DNA from: Cichorium intybus | Lineage: Eukaryota > Streptophyta > Magnoliopsida > Asterales > Asteraceae | Direction: 5' to 3' | NCBI GenBank assembly: GCA_023525715.1 | Contig: CM042011.1 | Location: 59,737,354-59,801,353, forward strand | Length of the DNA stretch: 64,000 bases | Shown here: in pieces, positions 11,240 to 22,957 of the stretch | Position numbering within the stretch: position 1 is the first letter of the stretch | How the letters are laid out: each line of letters opens with the position of its first letter | Translations under genes and position numbers: made by a program | The notes under the pieces: generated by a model | Databases searched by the model: none | Told to the model about the DNA's origin: nothing | Seen by the model: the letters and a program-made list of their open reading frames with translations, nothing else

Positions 11240-12600
11240 ACAATTACGTCTTTTTTTCAACCTGAACCAAAGAACCTCTTTTTGGGTATAATGTCCAATT
11301 GGCTATCACTTTCACCAGCTAAACATAACATCACTAATTCACTGAGAAATTTATGCATCTTGAGGGAGTAAAAAAATGAAATATAGGATATGACATTTAT
11401 TTAACAATAGCAATACGAAAATAATATATGCAAACCATATGTACATGTTAATTATGAAACGTCCATCAAGGTCTTGTTTTTAACCCATTTGACATGGCAT
11501 AGATCTTCTAATGACAAAACTCGATTTAATTTCCTGAACAGCAAACAGTTTTAATCAATCCCTAAACAAATTGGTTAACAATCAATTAGCAATGAAATTC
11601 AAGAAAAAGGTGAAAATTGTGTGTCTACCTTCCAAGAGTATTAGCTTGCTTAGGATCAATTACAGTTGCATAAACTTTGACTGCACGATATATATTAAAT
11701 CAGTTATGTTTCCTAGAATTAAAAAATCCTTAGTCTTTAAAGAAGCTACCTCAGTCGACCAATCCTCACTCCTCAAATATCGATTACAGATGGTGGTACT
11801 GTCAACAACATCGGAAAAACTTATAGTCACATAACCACAACATAAAAAAAACTCATAAAAACTTGTAACCAACATCAGAGTGAACATTCAGACAATATCA
11901 GGCTTGAAATTAGAGCCGTAGAGTAAAGGTCGAGGAAGGCATTAGCAAAATATAATTGTAATGAATAGATTTTAACTTACCAGGGTAGAGGAAGCAGAAG
12001 ATACCGGCTGAGGAAGCTAGAGGCGGAGGTGAACGAAGCCCTAGACGTGCGTGAGGAAGCCGTAAGAGGAGGCGACCGAACGCCGGAGACGCCCCTGACG
12101 AAGCTATAGTCTGAGGCGAACATTGCAGAAGGAAATCACGACTGACTTTAATCTTGTGGCGTCCGAAATCACAACAACACCAGCAAGAAGACGAAGTGCC
12201 AATGACGTCCACCTGACTTCGATCTTGCGGTCGCCGGAATCACACCAACGATAGTAAGATGATGAATCTGGTGGTAGAGATGTTGAATCTGTATCCGGCT
12301 GTAATGATGATTAATCTGGATACAGAGGTGTAGGCGAGAAGTAACCCAGCGAAGGAAGGTGCGGGGATGGAGGATGCAGTTGTAAACCGGTGGCCAGAAG
12401 CGAGATGTGTTTTGAGGGAGGTGGAGTGTTGGTGAAAGGAACCGTGAAATGAGGGTAAAGGAGGTTAGGGTTTAAAGATTCTATTAATTGGGAAAGGAGG
12501 GAATGAAAAAAAAAAAAAAGAGGGGAAGAACGGAGGGAAACGAAAATTTTAGACTCAAATATCTCTTAAAAATAGAATCAGTGACATCAAACATTAAGTG
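11240..12600. other. Remaining interior of CACTA element
   Basis: No transposase motif was seen. From about 12110 to 12330 there are two or three degenerate copies of a GATCTTG(C/T)GG-CGTCCGAAATCACA-like unit. A poly-A run lies at about 12507-12520. Subterminal AGTGGCAC repeats resume after about 12590. Confidence 0.5.
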
Positions 12601-14441
12601 CCACTAAATGACATAATATAGTGGCACATATTAGATGTGTCACTAAAATTTTGTGCCACTATATGTCATTTTGTTTGTAGTGTTCCAGGTTCCTGACCTG
12701 GGATCAACGTCTAGACAAGCCGCCGCGAATTCACCCGACGAATCCAGAAGCATACGGTCTTCCCTTTGTCGAGGGCGATCCAAAATGCACTTATCCGTAT
12801 TCACAATCTCTGTTCCTTGCCAAAGTCCTTGATTGGTTACCCAACCGATCTTACTATACTGTCGAGAACCCTAAAATCCGAACGCTTCCAATACCATCGC
12901 TCCCAAGATCGGAAGAAGATCTGAAGAACCAACCCACACTTCTAAACCTCCACTAATGTCTCAACAACTTACCAGGCACCAACCCGACTTCTATACCGCC
13001 AACACTTCCCAAGGGGGATACTCAACCGTATCTCGACCATCCCAACCCGTTCCGAACTTTAACACGCTAGCTTTCTTAATCGTTCTCCCAGATCGATTAT
13101 CCAACCGATCTGCAATGCCTTACCTGGAACTCTCACTAATATCTAGCGCTTCATGCACGACTGATTCATCACTCGAAATAAAACTAAATACTCGAGTCCA
13201 GCATTCCCAATGCTAAAGGACCAAAGTGCATTTACTGCTAACGAACGAGCACACAAATACCATCTCTTTCTCACACCTTCCCGGTTGCTCTACCGCACGC
13301 GACACCGCTACTACTCCACTCGAACGAAAACAGATGGACGAAAGTTGAACATTACTTCTCCGAAGACTTCACCAACGATTACCCCTGCTCCTACTCGATT
13401 ACTTAACGGTAGCCCAACGACTAACCCAACTCTGCCAGAAACTATACCACTTAACAAAAACTCCAAGTTCTTAAGGCTAGCACCGAGCAGTCATTCTTCT
13501 GGCGACACCACAGCGTTAACACGAACCCATTCACAATTCCAGATAATTCCAATCGATCCTAACACGCATAAGAATACTCAATCGACAACCTGATGATCGA
13601 ACGAATAACCAATCACTTCCAACTCAGCAATCAAACATCACTAGACCTACCGCAAACACCGTTACCAGGACGGAACACACACGGTCACGATCAAGAGAGC
13701 ACCATCATCTTCAACCGTCACAATCACGGATGTATTCTTCCTACTCCATGCTGTAATTTCTAACTTGCCACAGACCCTCAGTCTCTTCCGCAATCCACGC
13801 ACTCGACGGTTATCCACAAGCGACCATTTGGACTTGACCCAACTCTTAAACTGCCAGGCGTTGAACCCGCAACAACCCTCGAGCAACGAGAACGAAGCAC
13901 CCACAAGCTCGCTTCTAATGCATACGATAATGCGATATCAGGTCAAAATTTCATACCGCGCTCAACTTGAGTTGACTTTCACTGCCTCCACACTCCATAA
14001 CTGGAACCATCTACTACGCAAAATGGCATCCTTACCTTACGCCGTAAACTGCCTCCGTCGATCCCTCTTTATCCAGCACCGACAACGAAGCCTACACGAG
14101 ACGGTCATCAGAACATGAGATCTCCACCAAATTCTCACAGCCTAACGAGATGCTCTAACACAATTTTCATTCTTTACTCCAACAGTTCTCCCCCACTTAG
14201 AGTTCTCCCCCAATACCGGCTGTCCCAACAGCCACCGCCGTTCCACTGGCAGTCTACCTTTTACTTACTGACAACACCACAGACTACCACTTGACTTCAC
14301 CCGCGCGCTCGAGATAGATCTTGACTTTTTTCTCCGAATGCTCAGAACCAACACAAGACAGTTAAACATGAAAATGATAAGAACAGAATCGCAAAAACGT
14401 ACCGACAACGACCGACGAGGTTTCACCTCTACATCGAGCTA

Positions 14442-14939
14442 CTACACCCCATCTTCCAATTCCGGGTCCTCCCTCTTCACCTGACGGAAACCCCTATACC
14501 TCGGAACAACAAAACCCAAATTCTGGCCAGCATCCCTAGACAATCCCCGATAACTTGTTCTGGCATGGCCAAACTGATTGCATGAGACACAAAACTTCGC
14601 CTCTAGCTTACCGTCCTGACGGTAAGGGTCCTTCACTCTATCCGAAACTGCAACTTGGAACTTCTTTTGTGGCGACTGTCCCGATTCCTGATTTTGCCTC
14701 TTCTCCCCCAACTTAGCTTCGAACTCGATCTCCCTCGATCCCACAGCAGACCCCATCTCAACAAAAGTCTGTCGTCGAGCAGCGGCCACAAACCCGCTGA
14801 TCTCTTTTCTCATCATAGCCTCGCACCGTGCCATCATTGCCTCTTCCTTCGCCGCGAACCGTTCCTCAAACATTGCTAACATCTCCAATTTAATCGAATC
14901 AATGATCATAGGGAGCATCTTAAACACAGTCGTAGTCAC
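14442..14939 (-). pseudogene. gag remnant with degenerate zinc knuckle
   Basis: A 165-codon minus-strand frame near the middle of the first Gypsy-type element. It is rich in charged residues with repeated MEERF/AMM segments (helical, coiled-coil-like). It ends with CVSCNQFGHARTSYRG, a CX2CX4HX4C zinc knuckle in which the last cysteine is tyrosine. Position and strand fit gag, which lies downstream of the primer-binding site at about 17243-17256. No protease or polymerase frame follows it. It is most likely the truncated gag of the element's ancestor. Confidence 0.6.
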
Positions 14940-15383
14940 CTCTACGGCGACAAAATCTCAAACTTCATCATCGCTCATCTCAGGCCCACCCCGGCCTCGC
15001 GAACTCGACCCAAGTCTCGAATCATTCCTCTTGGATCATCCTTCCTCATTTCGTAACCCGACGAGTAACGAGTCACCACACTCGTCTAGCGCATAACACA
15101 CACGATTCACTCGGCTATAGACTCCTTAGGTCCCTTGGGTCTCTCATCGTCCCAGGTACGAATCATGTGCTTCCAATAGTACGGGCCCTTGTACTACCTT
15201 CCACACCTATTCGTACTTGTTCCGAAGATTATCTCGGTTCCCTAAATCGCCCCACTCCCTTCTAAAGGGCATTGAGACATCATCCAACCACCCTGCACCG
15301 AAGTGCCTAACACTCTTCCTAGTCTACCTAGGAATTCCACATCTTACCCGTGACATCGCAGCGGTCGTCATGCGGTCAAAAAT

Positions 15384-16405
15384 AAGAAAAACCTAACACA
15401 CTCACTTAGCAAAGTGGTAGTCAGGGTCGATCCGCAGGAGCTACGTGGTCAGACCAGATGACAGATTACCAACTATAGTGTCACGCTATAGTCAGAGGAC
15501 TTCAGTTTCCAAACCCTTGCCACTAAAACTCAGAAAATGCTAACTAAACAATCCCAAATCAAGCATAGACTAAACTAAGCTTCAAACCAAACCTAGTTAC
15601 TTTCTGAAATCAGAAGTGCATCTCTAATTCAGAAGTAAACAATGGCATCCAACAATCGAAACATAAACCAAAACAAGGCACAAACTAAGCCAATAACTAA
15701 GGTCCAATGGGACAGTCACTAGCTAAAGTTCAAACCTAAAAGACTAACCTAATTTGCTACTGAAATTAGCGAAGGAAAACAGTCCAACAAGGTCAAATCA
15801 AACATCCAATCACAATCCAAACATGCAAAACCAAAATCAACCATCAAAACACCGAAAAACCAAGATTATTTGTAACCAAATGATTCTCATTAACCAAAAC
15901 GAATTTCACAGGTACAAACAGTAACCAAATGATTCAAAAACATAAACTAAAGCCTAATATCAGTAGTTGTCACTCCCAAAGATACTAGCTAACAATTACT
16001 CACTATCTAACTAAATGAAAATAAGTTCTAAAACATGAAAATACCAATTAAGAGGTTGCTGATGCTTAATCACGGAGTCAAAGAGCCTTCAGGTCGTTTT
16101 TCCACCGGGTCTTTGCTAGGGTTTTCGGCTGTAAATGGCTCTATTTATAGTTGCAATTTTCCCGCAGCCGCGCCGCGCAATTAAGTAAACCGCGGCACGC
16201 GTGCTAGCTTATCCCAGTTTTATCGGACTTTGAATTTTGTTCCACCGCCTTATACCCGCGTCGCGCCTTCTTGATTTCCGCGGCGTGTGTACGTATTTTC
16301 CTGATTTTATCTTCTTCTCCAAACTTCCTCCAATTTGTACGCTTTTGGTCACTGTTTACATTATTTTTTTCCAAACAAGTACTGGCACGAAAGGTGAGAA
16401 TACCA

Positions 16406-16408
<3 letters not shown>
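15384..16408. other. Internal segment with promoter-like TATA, possible nested insertion
   Basis: This part of the Gypsy internal region differs in style from its surroundings. It begins with A-rich sequence, has CAGGGTCGATCCGCAGGAGC, and reads on the minus strand as CTATAAATAG (16141-16150) upstream of AAAACCCTAGC. GC-rich strings (CCGCAGCCGCGCCGCG) lie near 16160-16200. It resembles the leader or LTR of another element, but I found no clean borders or target-site duplication. Confidence 0.3.

Positions 16409-16468
<60 letters not shown>
16409..16468. repeat. (TA)n microsatellite
   Basis: About 30 uninterrupted TA units. The tyrosine-isoleucine open frames across it are artefacts of the repeat. 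Confidence 0.97.
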
Positions 16469-16470
<2 letters not shown>

Positions 16471-17242
16471 ATAATTTCACTAAGAATAGGGCTCAACAAC
16501 GACTAAAATATGTAATATCACTAGGCGTTGTCAACCCGCCTCGCGAGAACTTCCGCTCATACCGTCAGGTCGTTTCATGAAAGCGTAATTGTATGCAACA
16601 AGAACAGATAGTCTGTCGAATAAATGTCCCTACCTCAAAGTCACAACCAAACAAGGAACAGCCAGTAAGGCCGGTTCAAGAATTCTAGGGCTATCCGATC
16701 CTATTACATACAATCCTAAAACATTCCCTCATCTTCCTAACAGTATAAGCATAGGTCTAAGAAGGTACACAAATTCAACACATAGTACATAACGAACAAC
16801 ACACTAGGAAAAAGGCATCCCTATGATCTAGGCCAATTCTATCATGCAATTTTCCTGAGCGGATCCTTAGCCTATTTCTAACATATATCATCACATCAGC
16901 ACATAATATCGTGAGTATTTCGGGAAATAACACTTACTTGAGCTCCGGCCGACTGTACGCATCGCATCTCATTCTTTCCAAAAACCATTTATCCATAACT
17001 ATTTTAAGTCAGATGTGCATACCATGTTTCAAACTCCCAAGCAACAATCAAACCAGAACATGCAAGGGATCTTCCACATGTTACACAACCCAACTATTTA
17101 GGAATTTTACTTAAAATAAATTTTTTTCCTTCGAAAATCATTTTAGAAAATCCTCAAATCCTCGGTTCGAGTTTGGAATCCCAGTCATGTTCATCCAATT
17201 CCTCGAAATCACATTCTTGTTCATCAAGATCCTTCAAACCAA

Positions 17243-17256
17243 GACTCTGATACCAA
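17243..17256 (-). other. Primer-binding site, tRNA-Met type
   Basis: The minus strand reads TTGGTATCAGAGTC directly after the LTR end, close to TGGTATCAGAGC, the standard initiator tRNA-Met primer site of plant LTR elements. Confidence 0.85.
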
Positions 17257-17258
17257 CT

Positions 17259-18957
17259 TGTAACGTCCCAAATTCCGTAATAAAATTTTCATTTTTAAAA
17301 GCGATTTAAATTCATAAAAAGGTTTGCCAACTAAAAACCATCCAATTTAAAACTTAGTATTTAAACATATAAAACGTACTTATCAAAACATTTACAAACA
17401 TTATACAGCGGAAGACTTAATCGTTGAAATCTCCAGATGCGGTACAGTCGCGTCGTGCTCCAAGCTCAAGCCAGTATTTACCTGAAAAACATTTAGGGTA
17501 AAAGGGTAAGCACAAAGCTTAGTGAGTTCCCCAAAAATACCACACGATCCATCACATAAACATCGTCATCGACTCTCGGGCTTGCCCCGATCCGTCGGAA
17601 AACATCGTCATCGGCTTGCGCCGGCAAACATCGTCATCGGCTTTCGCCGGCAAACATCGTCATCGGCTTTCGCCGACAAACATCATCATCGGCTCTCAAG
17701 CCGGCACTGTCGGCCTACAGTCCGACAGCCTTCGACTTTCGTCGGCAAACACGTAAAGCACAAATAATCACATTATTACACAGAGTAATAAAGAATGTCT
17801 GCACATGTAACATCAACCATAGTATAGTGAGAAGACTCACCTGATTCGCGATCTTAAGCTAGACAGCACTCCCCGCAAGGGCCCACAGATCCGACAATAA
17901 GCACTTCCTAACAAGGATAAACCTCATTTAGAACTTTCTAAATCTCGAACGAAATAATCTTATAAGTCCAGTATCCAAAACCTTCAAGTTTGACCAAAGG
18001 TCAAACTGGTCAAAAGTCAACGGTCAACAAAAGTCAACATCTGGTCAAACAGATAGATAACGTCGCTATCTTTAAAGATAGCGCCGCTATCTATACTGTT
18101 TAGCCATTTTCTTTATTAAGTGCTTAATCCGTTCAGACAGAAGCTCCAACTTTCAGGAGTTGTCCAAAACAGTTCCTTAACTCATGAAAACGTAATTTCA
18201 ACCACCAATCCTAGCCAAACAAGCTCATGGTGACAAATCTAACTCCAAAAATGAAAATTAACAACTCAAAACTTCATTCACAACCATACTAAGACTAGGC
18301 TTGGGTTTTTCTCAAGGATTCAGAGACTTAAAGGAGAAGAACTCATCCTTAGCCTCTAAATCCCACCCTCATCCAAGATATGGAGCCATCATTGTCTTGA
18401 AAAACTTAGAAATAGCTTCATAACTCCATTAACAACAAGAACTAAGGAAAACAAGCTTCTAAACACTTACAATGGTCCAGGAACATCTATAACTTGTCTC
18501 CTTCTAAGCACCACATTCTCTTGAACACCTTGCTACCTTCTTCTTCTTCCAAAAACCTTCACAAACCCAAAAATGAAGCTCAAAACACCATGGAAGCTTT
18601 AGAAAGGGTTTAGGGATGTTCTCTGGAGTTCTAGAGGTGAAATGACGAAGTGGAGGTGATAAGTAGCTTAAAGATGACTTAAATCACGAAAATTTGGATT
18701 TATTCTCGATCAGGCAAAGATAGAGCCGCTATCTCTAAAGATAGCGCCACTATCTTTAGTCCCTTGCAAGGTCAATGTCGCGAACAGTCTGACTCAGCGA
18801 CTGATACTAGATTTTCCGAGATAGCGCCGCTATCTATCAAATTCCACCATTTTCCTTATTTTGTCTTTATTAAATGTCACCCTCTCGATACTTGGTTCTG
18901 GGCTTTACACATTGACTCATTAAGACTCGAAACATGACTTTTCAGGAGGGTCTTACA
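17259..18957 (-). repeat. 5' LTR of the first Gypsy-type element
   Basis: 1699 bp, aligned along its length with 7607-9327. It differs by scattered substitutions and small indels; for example one of the late GATAGCG palindrome units near 18820 is missing. Those differences mean the insertion is not brand new. Confidence 0.88.
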
Positions 18958-18962
18958 AAACA

Positions 18963-19197
18963 CAAACACAACAAGAGATCAAATTGATAATGTATTATTT
19001 TGTAGATAAACTCTAATTTTCTAATTTCCAGAGGGATATGAATTTGCTAATGTATTATGTTACTAACAAAAGCAATTGACATTGTATCATTCTATTGAGA
19101 GGCATCTTGATGACACGAGAGGGAACAATTACCACTCTTTTGATCTCAACGAAGTCAGTAATCATCATCACCATGTAATGAACGATGCAACCATTCT
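18963..19197. other. AT-rich spacer next to the Gypsy element
   Basis: Begins after the AAACA duplication. No gene or repeat structure recognised. Confidence 0.4.
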
Positions 19198-19214
19198 CTT
19201 TATCTGTCAATGGT

Positions 19215-19492
19215 CTGGATCCATCCCCGTAAAAAGTATTGTGTGGTCTTTAAGTTCATCATAAGAGAACTTATTATGGTCCACATCTGGACCCAAACCA
19301 TCATCGTAGCAAGGAATATCCATGTAATTGAGGCAAGAGGATGAACACTGTCAACATGAGCACTAACAATGTTGGATGCAGCATTGGCGATCGCTACTTC
19401 ACTAAAGTTTTTCGGCCTGTAGAGCAACATTTTTGCCATTTTTTCTCGTAAAGCGTAAGGGTTCTGATGGTTGCGTTCCAATGGAAAACCCT
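19215..19492 (-). pseudogene. Unrecognised gene fragment with a frameshift
   Basis: The minus strand has codon-like content in two consecutive frames. The first reads ERNHQNPYALREKMAKMLLY then RPKNFSEVAIANAASNIVSA and HVDSVHPLA. After a shift near 19330-19340, the next frame reads NYMDIPCYDDGLGPDVDHNK then FSYDELKDHTILFTGMDPDH and a stop. Both halves look like conserved protein, and the second half is spoiled in the first frame, so a 1-base indel is likely. I do not recognise the family. It could be a relic of a nearby host gene or another captured piece. Confidence 0.5.
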
Positions 19493-19699
19493 ACATATAT
19501 ATTATATCGAAAATCAAGTCAAACACAACTCACAAAGTCAAAGGGTAACCCGGTTTCCCTTAAGTTTTTCGAAAGTGGCCTTTTAATCCCTAAAAAATCA
19601 AATTTATGCCCCCAGAAACAAAGAAAAAACATAAGGAATAAATTAAATCAAATCAAGATAGTTTGTAGAATCTCAATAACATTTACCCTCTAATAAAAA

Positions 19700-21190
19700 G
19701 TCGAAATAACCTACTATTATTCTCCTTTAATGCTAAAAAAGTATTATTTTTATGTCTACAGAACTATTATATTATTTTGATTTTGATTATTGGTTTCCAA
19801 TTACAAACCCTAGAAATTAATCACGCTATGATTCTAGCAAAATTTTAGTAATTTTATGGATTGTAATTTTTTTTTGAAATTAGTAGTGACGTGTAATTTG
19901 TTTAGTTTCATGTTAGCTATACAACTGATCTGTTGGGTTATCCGATTATAGACATTCATTTAACTAAAAATTAAAAAATAAAATGGTTTAATTGGAAAAA
20001 AATATAATTATTTTTTATAAATCAAAATATAATATAATAATAGTTTCTAATATCATATTCAGCACACCTTTATTTGTTATTCTATTGTTTAAGTAAAAAT
20101 TGGGTAAAAAGTGGGTCATCTCCAACACATCTCTATTTTCACACTATTTTTACTTTATAATGTATATTTCTATAATATTCTTTTTCATATATTTATAAAA
20201 ATTGTCAAAATATCACATTCTATTTATTATACGTAAACTTTTATATGAATTCGATGTATAAATATTCAATTTTGATACTTATAACTAATTAATATAATTT
20301 AATATATAACATGATTGTAAATATTTGTTATTAAATTTAAATTAAACTAGAAATGTATATAAATAAAAATTGAATGACTAAAAATGACAAGCGAAACATT
20401 AACTCTATTTTTGATGTAAATGAATAGTATTACTTTATACTTGGAGTAATCTATATCTATATAACTCTTATAATAGAGGTCATTCAAATCATTGTGGTTC
20501 AAGATAAACTAAATCTTTGCACCTTATTCACTTGAAACTCCCTCAACATTTCAACTTCCAACTAATTAACATCTACCACTCAAAAGTTTCTATAACGTAT
20601 ATCTTAAATCCATATTAATTCGATAAACAAACTTAATTACATGAAAAATATATTTTAATACTAAAACTCTTAACTTTCATCTAATTAATTACTACATCTC
20701 AAGAGTTTTTTTTTATAAATTATGGTATTGAACTGGTATTTATGACACCTATTGCTTAGTAGAGATATAAATAGTTGACATAGCTAGATGGTGTTGTTAG
20801 AGTTTAGAGAATATCATGAAGGGGATTATGACTTGATAATACATACAACTCTACATTGCGAGGGGGCATTTGTATTTGTATGGATCGAGAAAGAAATACG
20901 CGAATTTAGAAGAGGTCATTTTGTATAAGTCAACATATTTATTAATAGTTTTTTTATTGTTCATGTGATGTTCTGAAGAGCTACGATGAAGATTCCAAGT
21001 TCTATGAATGTATTTATGAAAAAAAGACATATATGAAATATGAAGATGTTAAACGTAGGTAAATATGAGCTTGATCATTTTTTTTATTTCCTATATGTAT
21101 TACTTATTGATAAATATGAAATAGAAGTTGAATTTATTTTTTTTATTTGTTACAAATTAACCATATACTATATTAGGTTGATTTTTTATA
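19700..21190. other. AT-rich intergenic DNA
   Basis: No gene, terminal repeats or duplication recognised. Confidence 0.4.
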
Positions 21191-21208
21191 TATCAAACGT
21201 CTTTATTA

Positions 21209-21340
21209 ACAAGTTGGGGCTAACCCACTTGGCTAACAAGGTGATTACTAACAAGGAGGTCATGGGTTCAAACCCTGGCACTAACATAACAAGGAGTAGT
21301 TTAGGAGTAGGAGTAGGATAGATTTGCCGTTCAAAAAAAA
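21209..21340 (+). mobile_element. tRNA-derived SINE with target-site duplication
   Basis: A tRNA-like head has a box-A-like TAACCCACTTGGCTAAC and a box B GGTTCAAACCC. The body ends in GATTTGCCGTTC and an A-tail of nine. It is flanked by direct repeats ATCAAACGTCTTT(A/G)TTA (21192-21208 and 21341-21357, one mismatch). Length about 132 bp fits short plant SINEs. Confidence 0.88.
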
Positions 21341-21649
21341 ATCAAACGTCTTTGTTATTCTACTTCTAATGTTAACACTTTAATTTTTAACACAATACAT
21401 TTTTTTATTAGTTTACGTATGTCGTTGTATGTAAAACATCATCATTTTAATATGGATTAATGGCACCAAAACCCTATAAACTATGTATTTCGTATAACTT
21501 GTTTAAAAGGCCAATTTCTAAAAATTTACCGGTTGAAAGAATCCATGTTGAACCGACGTGTCTGCCATCTAAGCAATTGATTGAACTACTGACATAAAAA
21601 GAATGGCAACAGATACCAATTTCCTACAATTTTGACTTTTAGAGTCAAA

Positions 21650-22169
21650 ATCCTACTTTATGAATTCAAAACTCACACATTTAGTCTGACGTGTTTATCA
21701 AACATTTTTCGGAATCAAAACCTTTATGTTAAACAACAGATCTCGTCTCTCGTCACTCTTCCGGTTGATCATTTATTCATTTTCATCTCCTATCTCTCTT
21801 TGGAGTTGAATCGTAATTTACGCGAGTTTTCTTTCGTTGGAGTTGAATTGTAATTTACCAGGGTTTTCATCAATTCATAATACTAGCTTTACATGTTGGA
21901 TTGTTAATCTACTAATGCACTGCGTTTTATAATTAGGTCAGTTTCTATTTGACATTTATGCTATTTTGATATCTTGGTTGTTAGTACGTATGTGATTTGG
22001 GATTTGCTTGATTTTAATTTTGCTATAATCTTGTTTGATGATGTTGTGTAATTGCAACAGGACGTTGATCTTAGGCATTTAATGGCATCATCGAGTAAGA
22101 AAAAGCATGAGAAGGAAGACGATGGCGAGGAAGAAGAAGAGGTACACTTCGACTCTGGTGACTAAACTG
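21650..22169 (+). pseudogene. Possible captured gene 5' end in MULE
   Basis: Plus strand: a leader-like segment, then a likely intron ending in TTGCAACAG (about 22052-22060), then ATG at 22083 followed by MASSSKKKHEKEDDGEEEEE and VHFDSGD, then a stop. The strongly charged N-terminus plus a spliced-leader layout suggests the first exons of a host gene carried by the MULE. The family is not recognised. A further open stretch follows in another frame (about 22180-22360). Confidence 0.35.
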
Positions 22170-22957
22170 GCCAATTCGAGGATTGTGAAGTTCTGAGAAT
22201 AAAAATCAAGGATTACAGTAGACCTTGTTATTTGCTACATATCGATTTCAAAAGTAACGGTCCTGTTTGCTCCGCCATCTCGTTCTCTCTTGTGATTCTG
22301 GTGTGCAAGGTCGTGTTCACTCTCCCAATGTTGGTAGAACACCAGTCACACCACGACAAGTTTTTCAGTCGTCAATGGCACTCAAGTTGATGGCTCCGAC
22401 GATGATTCCATGAGAGGGAGTTCAAGAAATGTAAGAGATTAAAGCCACTTATTAGACTTTCCAAACTATCAAGCTTCGTGTTCATTCATCTTAGAAACCC
22501 ACTAAAAAACCCAAAGATGGATGATTTTGAAACCTGATGAAGACGGGTTTCATTTATTGTTCTTAGATTAGGTCTTGTTTGAAGCTTTAAGCTAAAGCAA
22601 AAACAAGTCTACATAACTGAAGCAAGATCACAACTGATGTTTTGAAGCAGAAAATTTGGAAGCTTGAAGGATCGAGGAGATGCCGATTCAGCAGAAAAAT
22701 GGAATCTTGAAGGAGGTGCGATACAGCCAACAAACTGATTCCAGTGAGTCTAGTGTTGCTGATACCGATCCAACCAGAAAAATAAACATCAGAAAATTGT
22801 GATGCGTGAAACAAATAGAAAATCACAGCGTGAAAGTGAGTAGCCATGGCAGACTCGGTCGATTGAACGATAGAAAAAAAATAGTAGTGTGTTGGATCGA
22901 TCGTACCTGAAAGCGAGAAAAAAATAGCCAGATCGTGTTCTTTCATGTGGTTTTCAA

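Larger units (their letters stand above)
10102..12682 (-). mobile_element. Non-autonomous CACTA transposon with captured receptor-kinase pieces
   Basis: The ends are CACTACAAATAAAATGACAT... and the inverted copy ...ATGTCATTTTGTTTGTAGTG, matching at about 27 of 29 positions. A 3-bp duplication TTC flanks it (10099-10101 and 12683-12685). Many subterminal copies of AGTGGCAC/GTGCCACT lie near both ends, as expected for CACTA transposase binding. No transposase is present. It is inserted in the internal region of the Gypsy-type element 7607-18957. Strand is given by the captured gene pieces. Confidence 0.93.
7607..18957 (-). mobile_element. Gypsy-type LTR retrotransposon, full-length, largely non-coding
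   Basis: Two LTRs (7607-9327 and 17259-18957) share TGTAACGTCCC starts and end in CA. The element is flanked by identical 5-bp copies AAACA (7602-7606 and 18958-18962). Left of the right LTR, GACTCTGATACCAACT is the reverse complement of an initiator-tRNA-Met primer-binding site. Right of the left LTR, TCTTCCCCACTT reads on the minus strand as a purine tract. Both place the element on the minus strand. The internal part shows only a gag remnant with a zinc-knuckle-like motif. I could not read protease, reverse transcriptase or integrase, so it is a decayed or non-autonomous copy. A CACTA transposon is nested in it. Confidence 0.88.

Noticed and set aside
13210..14118. Plus-strand frames of 117-127 codons in the first Gypsy element
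   Set aside because: They are antisense to the element and lack motifs. Likely chance frames in GC-richer decayed retroelement sequence.
21209..21290. A functional tRNA gene
   Set aside because: Box A/B present, but no acceptor-stem pairing; A-tail and target-site duplication show a SINE.
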